Shown here: positions 51,770 to 60,988 of the stretch, one piece after another
Layout: each line of letters starts with the position of its first letter
How positions within the stretch are numbered: the stretch's first letter is position 1
From: NVTR01 sp036479015
Lineage (GTDB): Bacteria; Pseudomonadota; Alphaproteobacteria; Rhodobacterales; Rhodobacteraceae
Direction: 5' to 3'
Assembly (NCBI GenBank): GCA_036479015.1
Contig: JAZGFB010000045.1
Location: forward strand, 114,893-178,892
DNA length: 64,000 nucleotides
Notes under the pieces: generated by a model
Told to the model about the DNA's origin: nothing
Seen by the model: the letters and a program-made list of their open reading frames with translations, nothing else
Database searches by the model: none
Position numbers and translations under genes: made by a program

Positions 51770-51804
51770 AGCAAGCAACCGGCTGGTAAGCCAGCAAACT
51801 TGCT
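51770..51804 (-). other. nested hairpin downstream of tRNA-Ser
   Basis: Outer arms AGCAAG (51770-51775) and CTTGCT (51799-51804) enclose an inner stem GCTGG (51782-51786) with CCAGC (51791-51795). It lies about 33 nt past the tRNA 3' end on its strand. It may end the tRNA precursor or be part of a small RNA. The remainder of 51631-51769 shows nothing recognisable. Confidence 0.35.
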
Positions 51805-51836
51805 GAATACAGCCATGTAAATAACAGCAAATGCTG

Positions 51837-51926
51837 TGGCGGAGGAGGTGGGATTCGAACCCACGGTAGACTTTCACCTACGTCGGTTTTCAAGACCGGT
51901 GCATTCGACCACTCTGCCACTCCTCC
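51837..51926 (-). tRNA. tRNA-Ser (anticodon TGA)
   Basis: The 90-nt minus-strand gene has a 7-bp acceptor stem (GGAGGAG with CTCCTCC), an encoded CCA end, a long class II variable arm, and the T-loop GGTTCGAATCCC. The anticodon loop CTTGAAA gives anticodon TGA at about 51890-51892. The outermost anticodon-stem pair is C-A mismatched; four good pairs remain. Confidence 0.97.
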
Positions 51927-52115
51927 GACAAGCGGGAGACTTAGCCGCGATTTTTCGATTCTGAAAGCAAAGAATTTAGGGCCGTTTTTTGCCTAATCCC
52001 AACGCACACCTTTTCATGCAGCGGTTGTGCAGGTAGAGTGCAGCCACGATCAGGCATTCAGCCTGGCGATCGGGCAACTATGGCGGCAACAACCGCACAG
52101 AACAAAGGGTATGGG

Positions 52116-53081
52116 ATGGCAAGCGCACGCAAGGGGCAGCTGGCTCTGGTACTGGCAGGAATTACATTACTTAGTGCCTGCGAAGAGGGCCAACAAATCA
52201 ATTTGTTTGGCGGCGGGGCATCCGGGGATAGCGGAGCTGGCGTGATTTCGGGCGAAGCCGGTGTTGCGGTAGAGCATGATGTTGAATCGCCCGAGGTTTT
52301 TTCACAAACTGACACTGGCCTTTGGGATGGCCGCCCGTCACTGGGGGGTGTCTGGATCGCACATTCCGACGTTATAGAGCCGGAAAGGGTGATGATCCGG
52401 AACCAAGAAAACGGCAAATTCATCATCGGTGCTTTGTTTCGTCGCGAGCGTGAAAACCCCGGCCCCCGGTTTCAGGTGTCGTCCGATGCGGCGGCCGAAT
52501 TGGGTATGCTGGCAGGGGCCCCAAGTAATTTAAGCGTTGTTGCGCTGCGCCGGGTGGACGTTCCCGTCGTCACCGACACCCCGGTTTTTGCTGATACGCC
52601 AGAAATCGACATTGCCACAGTTGAAACTATCGCACCTGCGCAAAATGTCACTGAGGCTACGATTGATCCGGTGGCGGCATTGGCTGCCTCGGCGATTGAG
52701 GCCGCAACAGCTGGCACCCCAGCAGCCTCGCTTCCCGACCCGGCCAACGCCGCCGAAACGGCCCTTGCGGCAACGGCACCTTTGGCGGCCCCCGCAGCTG
52801 CTGCCCCCGCGCCTGTTGTCGTGGCGACAACTGCGCCGCTTTCTGCATTGGCCAAACCCTTTGTTCAGATCGGGATTTTCAGCATAGAGGCCAACGCCAA
52901 CGATACGTCGGACCTGCTGCGGTCATCCGGTATTATCCCAACCATCAAAAGCTCATCTTCCAACGGAAAATCCTATTGGCGGGTCGTTGTTGGCCCCATT
53001 GGAAATTCGGCGGACAGGGCCGCGGTTATTTCCAAAGTTAAAGGGTTGGGCTTCCCCGATGCCTACGCCGTAACAAACTAG
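52116..53081 (+). CDS. SPOR-domain lipoprotein with a degenerate RlpA-like region
   Basis: The product is 321 aa. A type II signal peptide ends in LLSAC with the lipid Cys at residue 22. Residues about 85-165 (WIAHSDVIEPERVMIRNQEN, then FQVSSDAAAELGMLAGAPSNLSVVALRRV) resemble the RlpA double-psi barrel, though the usual NDRGPF block is replaced by ERENPGPRF. A long Ala/Pro-rich linker follows, then a SPOR domain (about 245-321: KPFVQIGIFSIEANANDTSDLLR, WRVVVGPI), which binds denuded peptidoglycan at the septum. AAAGGG precedes ATG 52116. It is followed after 18 bp by a D,D-carboxypeptidase gene. Confidence 0.82.
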   Translation: MASARKGQLALVLAGITLLSACEEGQQINLFGGGASGDSGAGVISGEAGVAVEHDVESPEVFSQTDTGLWDGRPSLGGVWIAHSDVIEPERVMIRNQENGKFIIGALFRRERENPGPRFQVSSDAAAELGMLAGAPSNLSVVALRRVDVPVVTDTPVFADTPEIDIATVETIAPAQNVTEATIDPVAALAASAIEAATAGTPAASLPDPANAAETALAATAPLAAPAAAAPAPVVVATTAPLSALAKPFVQIGIFSIEANANDTSDLLRSSGIIPTIKSSSSNGKSYWRVVVGPIGNSADRAAVISKVKGLGFPDAYAVTN

Positions 53082-53099
53082 CCAAGGAGCCCCAGCACT

Positions 53100-54266
53100 A
53101 TGCATAGGATTATGTTTCGTTTCGTAGCAATTCTTGTGGCGCTGGTCGCGTGCACAGCGCCTGCGGTTTCTGGTTATGACACACTGGCGCGCGCCGCCTA
53201 TGTGGTTGATCTGACCACAGGAACTGTGTTGCTTGAAAAACAAGCCGATGTTCCGCTGCCGCCTGCTTCCATGTCAAAGCTGATGACGTTGAACATGCTG
53301 TTTGAAGCCCTGCAGGACGGGCGTATCACACTGGAAACCCAGTTTGGTGTATCCAGCCGGGCCCGGGCAATGGGGGGCTCAAGCATGTTCCTGAACGAAA
53401 ATGACCGCCCCACCGTAGAACAGCTGATCCAGGGTATTGTTGTGCTTTCAGGCAATGACGCCTGTGTGGTCGTCGCCGAGGGGCTTGCGGGCAGCGAAGA
53501 CGCTTTTGCCCGTCTGATGAATGACCGCGCCAAAGACCTGGGCATGGGTAATTCAACCTTTGCCAATGCCAGCGGTTGGCCGAACCCCAATCAACGCATG
53601 AGCATGCATGATCTGGGGGTACTTGCCTCTCGTTTGATCACAACATTTCCCGAATATTATGGTTACTTCGGCCAGAAAGAGTTTGCCTATGACGGGCGCA
53701 CGCCGGACAACCGCTTTAACCGCAATCCGCTGTTGAAGCTGGGCATTGGCGCAGATGGCCTGAAAACCGGGCACACCAACGAAGCAGGTTACGGCCTTGC
53801 CGGGTCAGCAACCCAGGGCACACGGCGTATTGTATTTGTTATCACCGGGCTAAATTCTGAAAAGGAACGCGCTGAAGAAGCCGAACGTGTGGTGAACTGG
53901 GCGTTTCGCCAGTTTGTCGAAAAACCTGTGATCAAAAGCGGTGCAGAGGTCGCGCGCGCCAAGGTTTGGATGGGCGACCATGACGAAATTGGCCTGGTCA
54001 CAATTGATGATGTGTCATTGCTGCTGCCCGCCCTTGAACGTAATGCCCTAAATGGTGAAATTGTCTATCGCGGCCCGATTGAAGCCCCGATCTCCAAAGG
54101 TCAGCAGGTCGCTGAACTGGTGATAACGCTTAAGGAATTGCCCGACGCCCACATACCGCTCTATTCCGACCGGGATGTGGCGCGGGGCGGCTTTCTTCCC
54201 AGGTTACGCACCGCTATCAATGTTCTTTATCGCCGGTACGCCGGGGGGGCTCAGGACCTTTATTGA
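53100..54266 (+). CDS. dacC: D-alanyl-D-alanine carboxypeptidase (penicillin-binding protein 5/6 type)
   Basis: The product is 388 aa with an N-terminal signal peptide (FRFVAILVALVACTAPAVSG). The serine-peptidase S11 triad is complete: SxxK at Ser57-Lys60 (PASMSKLMT), SGN in VVLSGNDACVV, and KTG in DGLKTGHTNEAG. A C-terminal PBP5 domain and an amphipathic end (GGFLPRLRTAINVLYRRYAGG) for membrane contact follow. It trims pentapeptides in periplasmic peptidoglycan. Its stop overlaps tmk (TGATG). Which dac paralogue it is cannot be fixed by eye. Confidence 0.93.
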   Translation: MHRIMFRFVAILVALVACTAPAVSGYDTLARAAYVVDLTTGTVLLEKQADVPLPPASMSKLMTLNMLFEALQDGRITLETQFGVSSRARAMGGSSMFLNENDRPTVEQLIQGIVVLSGNDACVVVAEGLAGSEDAFARLMNDRAKDLGMGNSTFANASGWPNPNQRMSMHDLGVLASRLITTFPEYYGYFGQKEFAYDGRTPDNRFNRNPLLKLGIGADGLKTGHTNEAGYGLAGSATQGTRRIVFVITGLNSEKERAEEAERVVNWAFRQFVEKPVIKSGAEVARAKVWMGDHDEIGLVTIDDVSLLLPALERNALNGEIVYRGPIEAPISKGQQVAELVITLKELPDAHIPLYSDRDVARGGFLPRLRTAINVLYRRYAGGAQDLY

Positions 54267-54898
54267 TGGCTGCCGGACTTTTTATTACCTTTGAAGGCAT
54301 CGATGGCTCTGGCAAGTCCACCCAGGCCAAACTGCTGGCCGAACGGCTTATGCAGGCTGGCTTTGATGTGGTTCATACCCGCGAACCCGGCGGTTCAACC
54401 GGGGCGGAACAAATTCGCTCGCTTGTGCTTGAGGGTGAGCCAGACCGCTGGTCGCCTGAAACCGAAATTTTGCTGTTTACCGCGGCGCGGCGCGATCACC
54501 TTGAAAAGACCATTCAACCGGCTTTGGCGGCTGGAAAAGTTGTGATCTGCGACCGATTTGCTGATTCCACCCGGCTGTATCAGGGCATCAGCCGGGGTGC
54601 GTTGCGCGGCGTTGTTGACCAGTTGCACAGCCTGATGATCGGCCGTGAACCCGACCTGACATTTATCATTGATATGGATCCGGCCACAGGGCTTGCGCGG
54701 GCGCTGTCACGCCAAACCAGTGAAGAACGGTTTGAAGGTTTCGGCCTTGAAATGCAGGAAAAAATGCGCGCCGGATTTTTGGCCTTGGCAATTGAATTTG
54801 CCGACCGATGCGTCGTTGTGAACGGCGACCGTGACATGAACGCCGTCGCACATGAGGTTAAGACACTGGCGCTGGCGCGGCTGGCCCCGCTGGCATGA
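54266..54898 (+). CDS. tmk: thymidylate kinase Tmk
   Basis: The product is 210 aa. The P-loop FEGIDGSGKSTQAKLL, the DRX motif CDRFADSTRLYQG and TREPGGSTGAEQIR are standard. It phosphorylates dTMP to dTDP. ATG 54266 shares bases with the dacC stop; a TTG one codon earlier is not preferred. It overlaps holB by ATGA, the usual alphaproteobacterial tmk-holB arrangement. Confidence 0.97.
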   Translation: MAAGLFITFEGIDGSGKSTQAKLLAERLMQAGFDVVHTREPGGSTGAEQIRSLVLEGEPDRWSPETEILLFTAARRDHLEKTIQPALAAGKVVICDRFADSTRLYQGISRGALRGVVDQLHSLMIGREPDLTFIIDMDPATGLARALSRQTSEERFEGFGLEMQEKMRAGFLALAIEFADRCVVVNGDRDMNAVAHEVKTLALARLAPLA

Positions 54899-56028
54899 CT
54901 GACGCTGAAACCCTTCCAGAATTTGACCGGGTAGAAGGTGCGCCCCACCCGCGCCAGACCGGTGCGCTCATTGGCCAGAACAGCGCCGAAGCGGCATTTC
55001 TGGATGCATTTAACAGCGCGCGCTTACACCATGGTTGGCTGATCTCCGGGCCGCGTGGCATTGGCAAGGCGACACTGGCCTGGCGTATTGCCCGGTTCCT
55101 GATGGCCACCCCGTCAGCCGATACCAGCGGCATGTTTGGTGACGCCCTGCCAGCACCTGACACGCTGGACATAGCGCCGGATCATCCGGTCAATGCCCGC
55201 ATCATGGCACTGTCTGAACCGGCGCTGTTTTTACTGCGCCCGATCTGGGACCAGGACAAAAAGCGTTTCAAATCAGGTATAACCGTTGATGAGGTCCGCA
55301 AGCTAAAGGGCTTTTTCAACCTGTCAGCCACGGATGGCGGCCGGCGCGTGGTTATTATAGACTGCGCCGAAGACATGAACACCAGCGCTGCCAATGCGCT
55401 GCTAAAACTGCTGGAAGAGCCCCCTGAAGATGCCGTATTATTGCTTATCAGCCACCAACCCAGCCGCCTACTGCCCACCATCCGCAGCCGGTGCCGGGAA
55501 TTACGCTGTGAGCTTTTGTCAGCAGATGCAATGGCCACAGCCATGAGTGCTGCAGGCTCTGAGCCCAGCGACACCGCCGCCCTGACGGAATTGGCCACCG
55601 GGTCAGTGGGCGAAGCTGTGCGATTGACCAACCTTGAAGGCATGCAAACCTACGCCAGAATTATTGACCTGTTCACCGGCCTGCCCCGGCTGGACCGCCC
55701 CAAGGCCCTGAAACTTGCCGAAAGCGCCGTTGGCAAAGGCAAACAGGCGCATTTTGATCTGCTGTTGCGGCTGTTGGATCTGTTTTTGATCCGCACGGCG
55801 CGCACCGGGGTGTCGGGTCCGCCGCTGGTGCAGGCAGCACCGGGTGAAACTGAGCTGCTGAAACGGCTTTCCCCGGATGCGGATGCGGGCCGGGTCTGGG
55901 CCGAACTTCAACAAACCCTTAGCGCACGCGCGCGCCATGGGCAGGCCGTCAACCTTGACCCTGCCGCTCTCATACTTGATATGGTTTTTAAGATAAACGA
56001 TACGGCGGCAAAACTGGCCGCCCGCTAG
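54895..56028 (+). CDS. holB: DNA polymerase III subunit delta' HolB
   Basis: The product is 377 aa, an AAA+ clamp-loader subunit. P-loop GPRGIGKATLAWRIAR lies near residue 50, VVIIDCAEDMNTSAANALLKLLEEPPEDA carries Walker B and sensor features, and IRSRCREL is the SRC arginine motif. No zinc-finger cysteines are visible. The genome layout tmk-holB-tatD-MBL is conserved in many bacteria. Confidence 0.95.
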   Translation: MTDAETLPEFDRVEGAPHPRQTGALIGQNSAEAAFLDAFNSARLHHGWLISGPRGIGKATLAWRIARFLMATPSADTSGMFGDALPAPDTLDIAPDHPVNARIMALSEPALFLLRPIWDQDKKRFKSGITVDEVRKLKGFFNLSATDGGRRVVIIDCAEDMNTSAANALLKLLEEPPEDAVLLLISHQPSRLLPTIRSRCRELRCELLSADAMATAMSAAGSEPSDTAALTELATGSVGEAVRLTNLEGMQTYARIIDLFTGLPRLDRPKALKLAESAVGKGKQAHFDLLLRLLDLFLIRTARTGVSGPPLVQAAPGETELLKRLSPDADAGRVWAELQQTLSARARHGQAVNLDPAALILDMVFKINDTAAKLAAR

Positions 56029-56035
56029 GGGCAAG

Positions 56036-56839
56036 ATGCCGGACATCATCGAAATTACCGACAGCCACTGCCACCTGGATTTTCCAGAGCTATCCGTTGA
56101 ATTGCCCCAGGTTATTGGGCGGGCTCAGGACGCTGGCGTCACCCGCATCGTCAGCATCTGCACCAAGCTGCGCGAAGAACCCCAGGTGCGCGCCATTGCA
56201 GATGAATATGCACCGGTATTTTACGCCGCAGGCACCCACCCGATGCATGCGGCAAACGAACCCTTGGTCGCGGTCAGCGATCTGGTGGCGCTGGCAGACC
56301 ACCCAAAATTTGTTGGTATCGGTGAAACCGGACTAGACTATCACTATACCGCCGACAGCAAAGATATTCAGATCGAAAGCCTGCGCATTCACATAGAAGC
56401 GGCGCGCCAAACCGGGCTGCCGCTGATCATCCATGCCCGCGCCGCCGATGATGACATGGCCCGAATTTTGTCCGATGAACACCGCGCCGGGGCCTACGCT
56501 TGCGTCATGCATTGCTTTTCATCCAGCCGTGAACTGGGGCAAGCGGCGCTTGATCTAGGGTTTTATCTGTCCATGTCAGGGATCACCGCGTTTCCCAAAT
56601 CAGGCGATCTGCGCGCAATTTTTAAAGACGCGCCCATTGATCGTATATTGCTGGAAACCGACGCGCCCTATCTGGCGCCACCGCCGCACCGGGGCAAACG
56701 CAATGAACCGGCATTTACCGCCCATACCGCCGCCAAAGCAGCCGAAACATTTGAAATGGAATACAAAGACTTTGCCGCGCAAACCCAGGCTAATTTCAAC
56801 CGGCTGTTTGCAAAAGCTGCCGCCTGGCAGCCCGCCTGA
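56036..56839 (+). CDS. TatD-family metal-dependent DNase (YcfH type)
   Basis: The product is 267 aa, an amidohydrolase-like TIM barrel. Metal-binding residues occur in ITDSHCHLDF, AAGTHPMHA, GIGETGLDYHY, HARAADDDM, HCFSSS and LLETDAPYLAPPPHRGKRNEP, a complete set. The protein is probably a 3'-5' exonuclease/deoxyribonuclease. It starts 7 bp after holB and its stop shares bases with the next gene (TGATG), so all are one transcript. Confidence 0.94.
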   Translation: MPDIIEITDSHCHLDFPELSVELPQVIGRAQDAGVTRIVSICTKLREEPQVRAIADEYAPVFYAAGTHPMHAANEPLVAVSDLVALADHPKFVGIGETGLDYHYTADSKDIQIESLRIHIEAARQTGLPLIIHARAADDDMARILSDEHRAGAYACVMHCFSSSRELGQAALDLGFYLSMSGITAFPKSGDLRAIFKDAPIDRILLETDAPYLAPPPHRGKRNEPAFTAHTAAKAAETFEMEYKDFAAQTQANFNRLFAKAAAWQPA

Positions 56840-57636
56840 TGGCCCGCCTGACATTCACCATCCTTGGCTGCGGCTCATCGGGCGGGGTGCCGCGTTTGGG
56901 CGGAAACTGGGGCGCGTGCGATCCTGATAACCCGAAAAATAACCGCCGCCGCTGCTCAATGCTGGTGGAAAAGCACGACACCGGTGGCACCACGCGTGTG
57001 CTGATCGACACCTCACCCGACATGCGCGCCCAATTGCTGGATGCCGGAATTGGCATGCTGGATGGCGTTGTCTTCACCCATTCCCATGCTGACCATGTGC
57101 ACGGTATTGATGACCTGCGAATGATCGTTTTCAACACCAAGCAGCGCTTGGCTGTCTGGGCCGACAGCCCGACCCAAAATGCGCTGACATGCCGGTTTAG
57201 CTATGCATTTGTGCAGCCCGATGGATCACCCTATCCGCCGATACTGGATCTGCACACCATTGACGGCAACATCACTATAGATGGCGCTGGTGGCGCGATC
57301 ACCCTGACCCCGTTTCAGGTTAAGCACGGCGCGATGGACGCGCTGGGGTTTCGCGTTGAAAACCTGGCCTATCTGCCGGATGTCTCAGACATTCCCGACA
57401 GTGCGTTGAAAGCATTGGAAAACCTGGACTGCTGGGTCATTGATGCGTTGCGCCGCACGCCGCACCCGACCCATTTCCACCTTGAACGCACGCTTGAATG
57501 GATCAGTCGCATCGCCCCAAAACGCGCGGTTCTGACCAACATGCATATTGACCTGGACCACGCCACGCTTAGTGCCGAAACCCCGGATCATATCACCCCA
57601 GCCTATGATGGCATGACACTTACCTACGAGGTGTGA
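56839..57636 (+). CDS. MBL-fold metallo-hydrolase (PhnP-like)
   Basis: The product is 265 aa. The metal motif VFTHSHADHVHGIDDLR gives HxHxDH, with later CWVIDALRRTPHPTHFHLE and TNMHIDLDHATL. The N-terminal FTILGCGSSGGVPRLGGNWGACD is typical of PhnP/YcfH-adjacent MBL proteins with phosphodiesterase-like activity on small cyclic phosphates. Its role beside tatD is conserved but not known. Confidence 0.9.
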   Translation: MARLTFTILGCGSSGGVPRLGGNWGACDPDNPKNNRRRCSMLVEKHDTGGTTRVLIDTSPDMRAQLLDAGIGMLDGVVFTHSHADHVHGIDDLRMIVFNTKQRLAVWADSPTQNALTCRFSYAFVQPDGSPYPPILDLHTIDGNITIDGAGGAITLTPFQVKHGAMDALGFRVENLAYLPDVSDIPDSALKALENLDCWVIDALRRTPHPTHFHLERTLEWISRIAPKRAVLTNMHIDLDHATLSAETPDHITPAYDGMTLTYEV

Positions 57637-57637
57637 C

Positions 57638-58573
57638 ATGGGCACGCTGATTGATGTCATCCTGCCGGTTTTCATCGTTATCGGCTTTGGCTACGCCGTT
57701 GCCTGGAGCAAATATTTCAGCGAAAACGCCGTTGATGGCCTGATGCGGTTCGCCCAAAATTTCGCCGTGCCCTGCCTGCTTTTCCTGGCCATATCCAGAA
57801 TTGATCTGGCAGCAGATTTCAATATACCACTGTTGGCAAGTTTCTATATCGGGGCCTTTAGCGGGTTTGTCTTGGGGTTTCTGGGGGCAAGGCACCTGTT
57901 TAAACGCACGCTACAAGACAGCATATCCATAGGTTTTTGCGCACTTTTTTCCAATACAGTACTGTTGGGCCTGCCAATTACCGAACGGGCCTATGGTGCA
58001 GACGCGCTGTCAGGAAGCTATGCCATCATCTCTGTGCATGCGCTGATTACCTATGGCTTTGGCATCACCATGATGGAATTCGCCCGCTCTGATTTTGGCA
58101 GCAAGCCTTGGCTTGTTTTGGGCAAAGTCATGCGCTCTATGCTGACCAATCCATTGCTGATCGGTATCCTTTTGGGTTTTGTTGTCAATATTGGGCACAT
58201 TCAGCTGCCCAATGCGGCCATATCTGCCCTTGAAACCATGGCAACCGCCGCCCTGCCTGCCGCCCTGTTTGCCCTTGGCGGCGTGCTGGTACGCTATCGC
58301 CCAGAGGGTGACATGAAGGCCATCGCTTGGGTGACTGGTATCTCCCTGATTGTTCACCCGGCTATAACATTTGGCCTGGGCACCTGGGTGTTTTCGCTGG
58401 AACAGGCGCATTTACGATCTGCGGTTCTGACGGCGGCCATGGCACCGGGTGTTAATACCTATCTGTTCGCCAATATGTACGGCGCCGCCAAAAGGGTTGC
58501 GGCCTCGGCCGTTTTGATCGCCACGGCGCTGTCAATATTTTCTGTTTGGGTTTGGCTGGCGATATTGCCCTAG
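57638..58573 (+). CDS. AEC (auxin efflux carrier)-family permease
   Basis: The product is 311 aa, with about ten hydrophobic segments and a central hydrophilic region. The start MGTLIDVILPVFIVIGFGYAVAW, NFAVPCLLFLAISRID and the C-terminal AAMAPGVNTYLFANMYGAAKRVAASAVLIATALS are AEC signatures. Bacterial members export or take up organic anions such as malonate or malate. It starts 1 bp after the MBL gene. The substrate is unknown. Confidence 0.88.
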   Translation: MGTLIDVILPVFIVIGFGYAVAWSKYFSENAVDGLMRFAQNFAVPCLLFLAISRIDLAADFNIPLLASFYIGAFSGFVLGFLGARHLFKRTLQDSISIGFCALFSNTVLLGLPITERAYGADALSGSYAIISVHALITYGFGITMMEFARSDFGSKPWLVLGKVMRSMLTNPLLIGILLGFVVNIGHIQLPNAAISALETMATAALPAALFALGGVLVRYRPEGDMKAIAWVTGISLIVHPAITFGLGTWVFSLEQAHLRSAVLTAAMAPGVNTYLFANMYGAAKRVAASAVLIATALSIFSVWVWLAILP

Positions 58574-58588
58574 CAATTCTAACCTAAC

Positions 58589-58879
58589 CTAAACGCCCTC
58601 AATGATCATGAAATCACTGTCAGAATGGGCCAGCCTTATTTTGGCGGCTGCCTGATAGTCTTCGCTGTTGTAACAGGCCAGAGCTGCGGCGTAATCCGGG
58701 AATTCCACCACGACATGGCGGTCTTTTTGCGGGCTTTCCGGGGTTTCACATTGGCCGCCGCGCACGATGAACCTGCCACCGAACCGTTCCACCACCGGCG
58801 TATCCAGGCGAACATATTCAGCATATTCATCCGGGCTATTCACGCTTACATGGGCAATCCAGTAACCTTTTGACATCAT
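58589..58879 (-). CDS. DUF1330 family protein
   Basis: The product is 96 aa, a dimeric alpha/beta-barrel (ferredoxin-like) protein. The DUF1330 phrases are KGYWIAHVSVNSPDEYAEY, FGGRFIVRGGQCE, VVVEFPDYAAALACYNSEDYQAAAKIR. Function is unknown; members are often small cytoplasmic proteins. It is convergent with the AEC gene (15 bp apart) and co-oriented with cbbR. Confidence 0.92.
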   Translation of the reverse strand: MMSKGYWIAHVSVNSPDEYAEYVRLDTPVVERFGGRFIVRGGQCETPESPQKDRHVVVEFPDYAAALACYNSEDYQAAAKIRLAHSDSDFMIIEGV

Positions 58880-58942
58880 ATTTCCTTACACAGTTTGGTT
58901 TGACGAAACCCTAATGGCTGCCAATTGCACTGAACAGCAAAT

Positions 58943-59869
58943 TCAATTCAATTTCGGAAAATACTGAGCGGAATTTTCATTGATGAAATCCCAGACCGTC
59001 TGAGCCGGGGCTGTCAGCCCGGTATCTGCCCTGTGCAGGGCAAACCACTGGCGCATGATCGGCATTTCGCTGGTCTGTATTGCGACCAAACGTCCCGCCT
59101 TTAGCTCTTCTGTCACTGTATGTTGGCTGATCAAAGCGATGCCCAACCCGGCAATCACCGCTTGTTTAATGGTCTCATTTGAATCCATTTCGATGGTTTC
59201 ATAGGGCATACCATCACCAATTCTATCCAGATATCTGGCCATCATAATGCGCGTTCCTGACCCCGGCTCACGTGAAATAATCACCTCGTCCAACATTTCC
59301 TCGGGCTCAATTATTTTTCGCCCCGCCAGCCGGTGGTCAGGCGCTGCAATCATCAAGTGCGGATGCGGGCCAATGATCTTGGCTGTGACCATGGGTTCGC
59401 GCGGCGGTCGGCCCATGATCACCATATCAACCGAGCGTTCATTTAACGCGGCAATGATTTCGTCACGGTTCCCGACGCTAAGCTTTACATCTATGTTATC
59501 AAACGATTTTTTCAACCCAGCCACCAGTGCCGGGGCGAAATATTTGCCGGTTGAAACCACCCCAAGAACCACTGATCCAGCCATTCCTTTGCGCATGGCA
59601 TCGATCTGGTTCAAGCATGCTTTCAGGCAGACCTCAATTGAGCTTTGAGCCCTGTGAACAAGCAGCCCCTCAGCCGTCAGTACCATGCCCGACTTATCAC
59701 CCTTTTCAACAATGACGCAGCCCAGTTGTGCCTCAAGCGATCGCAGCTGGGTATGAACCGCAGGCGGGGTCAGCCCAAGCAGTGATGCGGCTTGGGTGAT
59801 TGAACCGGTGCGCGCCACCGCATCAACGGATCGCAGCTGCTTTAAAGTGATCCCGGCTAAAGCTTTCAT
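58943..59869 (-). CDS. cbbR: CbbR, LysR-family activator of Calvin-cycle genes
   Basis: The product is 308 aa. The N-terminal LysR HTH is ITLKQLRSVDAVARTGSITQAASLLGLTPPAVHTQLRSLE. The effector domain has VLGVVSTGKYFAPALVAGLK, VGNRDEIIAALNERSVDMVIMGRPPRE, both strong CbbR markers. It is divergent from cbbF across a 100-bp AT-rich region with TTTAA/TTAAA half-sites (59890-59912), the expected place for CbbR binding. It responds to metabolites such as NADPH or RuBP in relatives. Confidence 0.9.
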   Translation of the reverse strand: MKALAGITLKQLRSVDAVARTGSITQAASLLGLTPPAVHTQLRSLEAQLGCVIVEKGDKSGMVLTAEGLLVHRAQSSIEVCLKACLNQIDAMRKGMAGSVVLGVVSTGKYFAPALVAGLKKSFDNIDVKLSVGNRDEIIAALNERSVDMVIMGRPPREPMVTAKIIGPHPHLMIAAPDHRLAGRKIIEPEEMLDEVIISREPGSGTRIMMARYLDRIGDGMPYETIEMDSNETIKQAVIAGLGIALISQHTVTEELKAGRLVAIQTSEMPIMRQWFALHRADTGLTAPAQTVWDFINENSAQYFPKLN

Positions 59870-59969
59870 TAAAATTTATTTAATTCCCGTTATGGATATT
59901 TAAATTCTTTTATCCCCAAAAACCTGTTCTTTCAATGCTAATCGCCAGAATCAAAACCCGGGAGTATCC

Positions 59970-60977
59970 ATGAAAGACGACACGCCGATACTTAAGCCAG
60001 ATTTGATACCACAAAACCTGTATGCCCCGATGCTGGCCCTGTGCGAGGTCGCCAACAATCTGGCCTTAACCATTGCCCGTGGCCCCCTTGGCCAGACATT
60101 GGGTGTCGAAGTTGGTGAAAATTCCGATGGCGATGGTCAAAAAGCCCTGGATGTCATGGCCGATGATGAATTTGCCGCCGCCCTGAAGGGGAAATCAATT
60201 CGCTGGTATGCCTCGGAAGAGCAGGAAGACGTTGTTGGCATAGATCCAGATGGGGAATTTGCCCTGGCCATTGACCCGCTGGATGGGTCATCCAACATCG
60301 ACGTCAATGTTTCCATTGGCACATTGTTTTCCATTTTCCCCGCCGTGGACGACCCGGTTGCAAGCTTTTTGCGCCCAACCGATGAACAAATTGGCGCCGG
60401 ATACTTTATTTACGGGCCACAGACGGCGCTGGTTGTCACCTTTGGCAATGGCACCCAGCATTACGTCATGGACCCGGACACCCGCAAATTCATCCTGGTT
60501 AACGCGGCCGTAAAAATTACGCCCAGCAGCCATGAATATTCTATCAACGCCTCAAACTACCGCCATTGGTCCAAACCTGTGCGCGCTTATATTGACGATT
60601 GCCTTGCCGGTTCAGAAGGGCCCGGCAACCAGGAATTCAACATGCGTTGGGTTGCTTCGCTGGTGGCTGAAACCCACCGCATATTGTCGCGCGGTGGCGT
60701 CTTTCTGTACCCGTCCGATGACAGGCCGGGTTATAAGAACGGCCGCCTGCGCATGGTTTATGAATGTGCACCTGTCGCCATGGTAATTGAACAGGCAGGC
60801 GGCAAAGCCACCGATGGCCAGGACCCGATCCTGGGCCAGGCCGTAGACACGCTGCACGCCCGCACACCGCTGGTGTTTGGTTCTGCCGACATGGTCGACC
60901 GCGTCGCCACCTATCACGATTTACCCGAAAACGAAGTCTCGGCGCTGTTTGGCGGCCGTGGCCTGTTCAGAACCTAA
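59970..60977 (+). CDS. cbbF: fructose-1,6-bisphosphatase, class I
   Basis: The product is 335 aa. The metal/phosphate motif AIDPLDGSSNIDVNVSIGT and the earlier Glu in ASEEQEDVVG are canonical. NMRWVASLVAETHRIL and the C-terminal GGKATDG are in place. In Calvin operons it also dephosphorylates sedoheptulose-1,7-bisphosphate in some bacteria. CCCGGGAG precedes ATG 59970. It is the first gene of cbbF-cbbP-cbbT-gap. Confidence 0.95.
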   Translation: MKDDTPILKPDLIPQNLYAPMLALCEVANNLALTIARGPLGQTLGVEVGENSDGDGQKALDVMADDEFAAALKGKSIRWYASEEQEDVVGIDPDGEFALAIDPLDGSSNIDVNVSIGTLFSIFPAVDDPVASFLRPTDEQIGAGYFIYGPQTALVVTFGNGTQHYVMDPDTRKFILVNAAVKITPSSHEYSINASNYRHWSKPVRAYIDDCLAGSEGPGNQEFNMRWVASLVAETHRILSRGGVFLYPSDDRPGYKNGRLRMVYECAPVAMVIEQAGGKATDGQDPILGQAVDTLHARTPLVFGSADMVDRVATYHDLPENEVSALFGGRGLFRT

Positions 60978-60988
60978 GGACTGTTGAT

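Noticed and set aside
51837..51926. tRNA-Ser as an integration site of a mobile element
   Set aside because: No integrase, no direct repeat of the tRNA 3' end and only housekeeping genes nearby.
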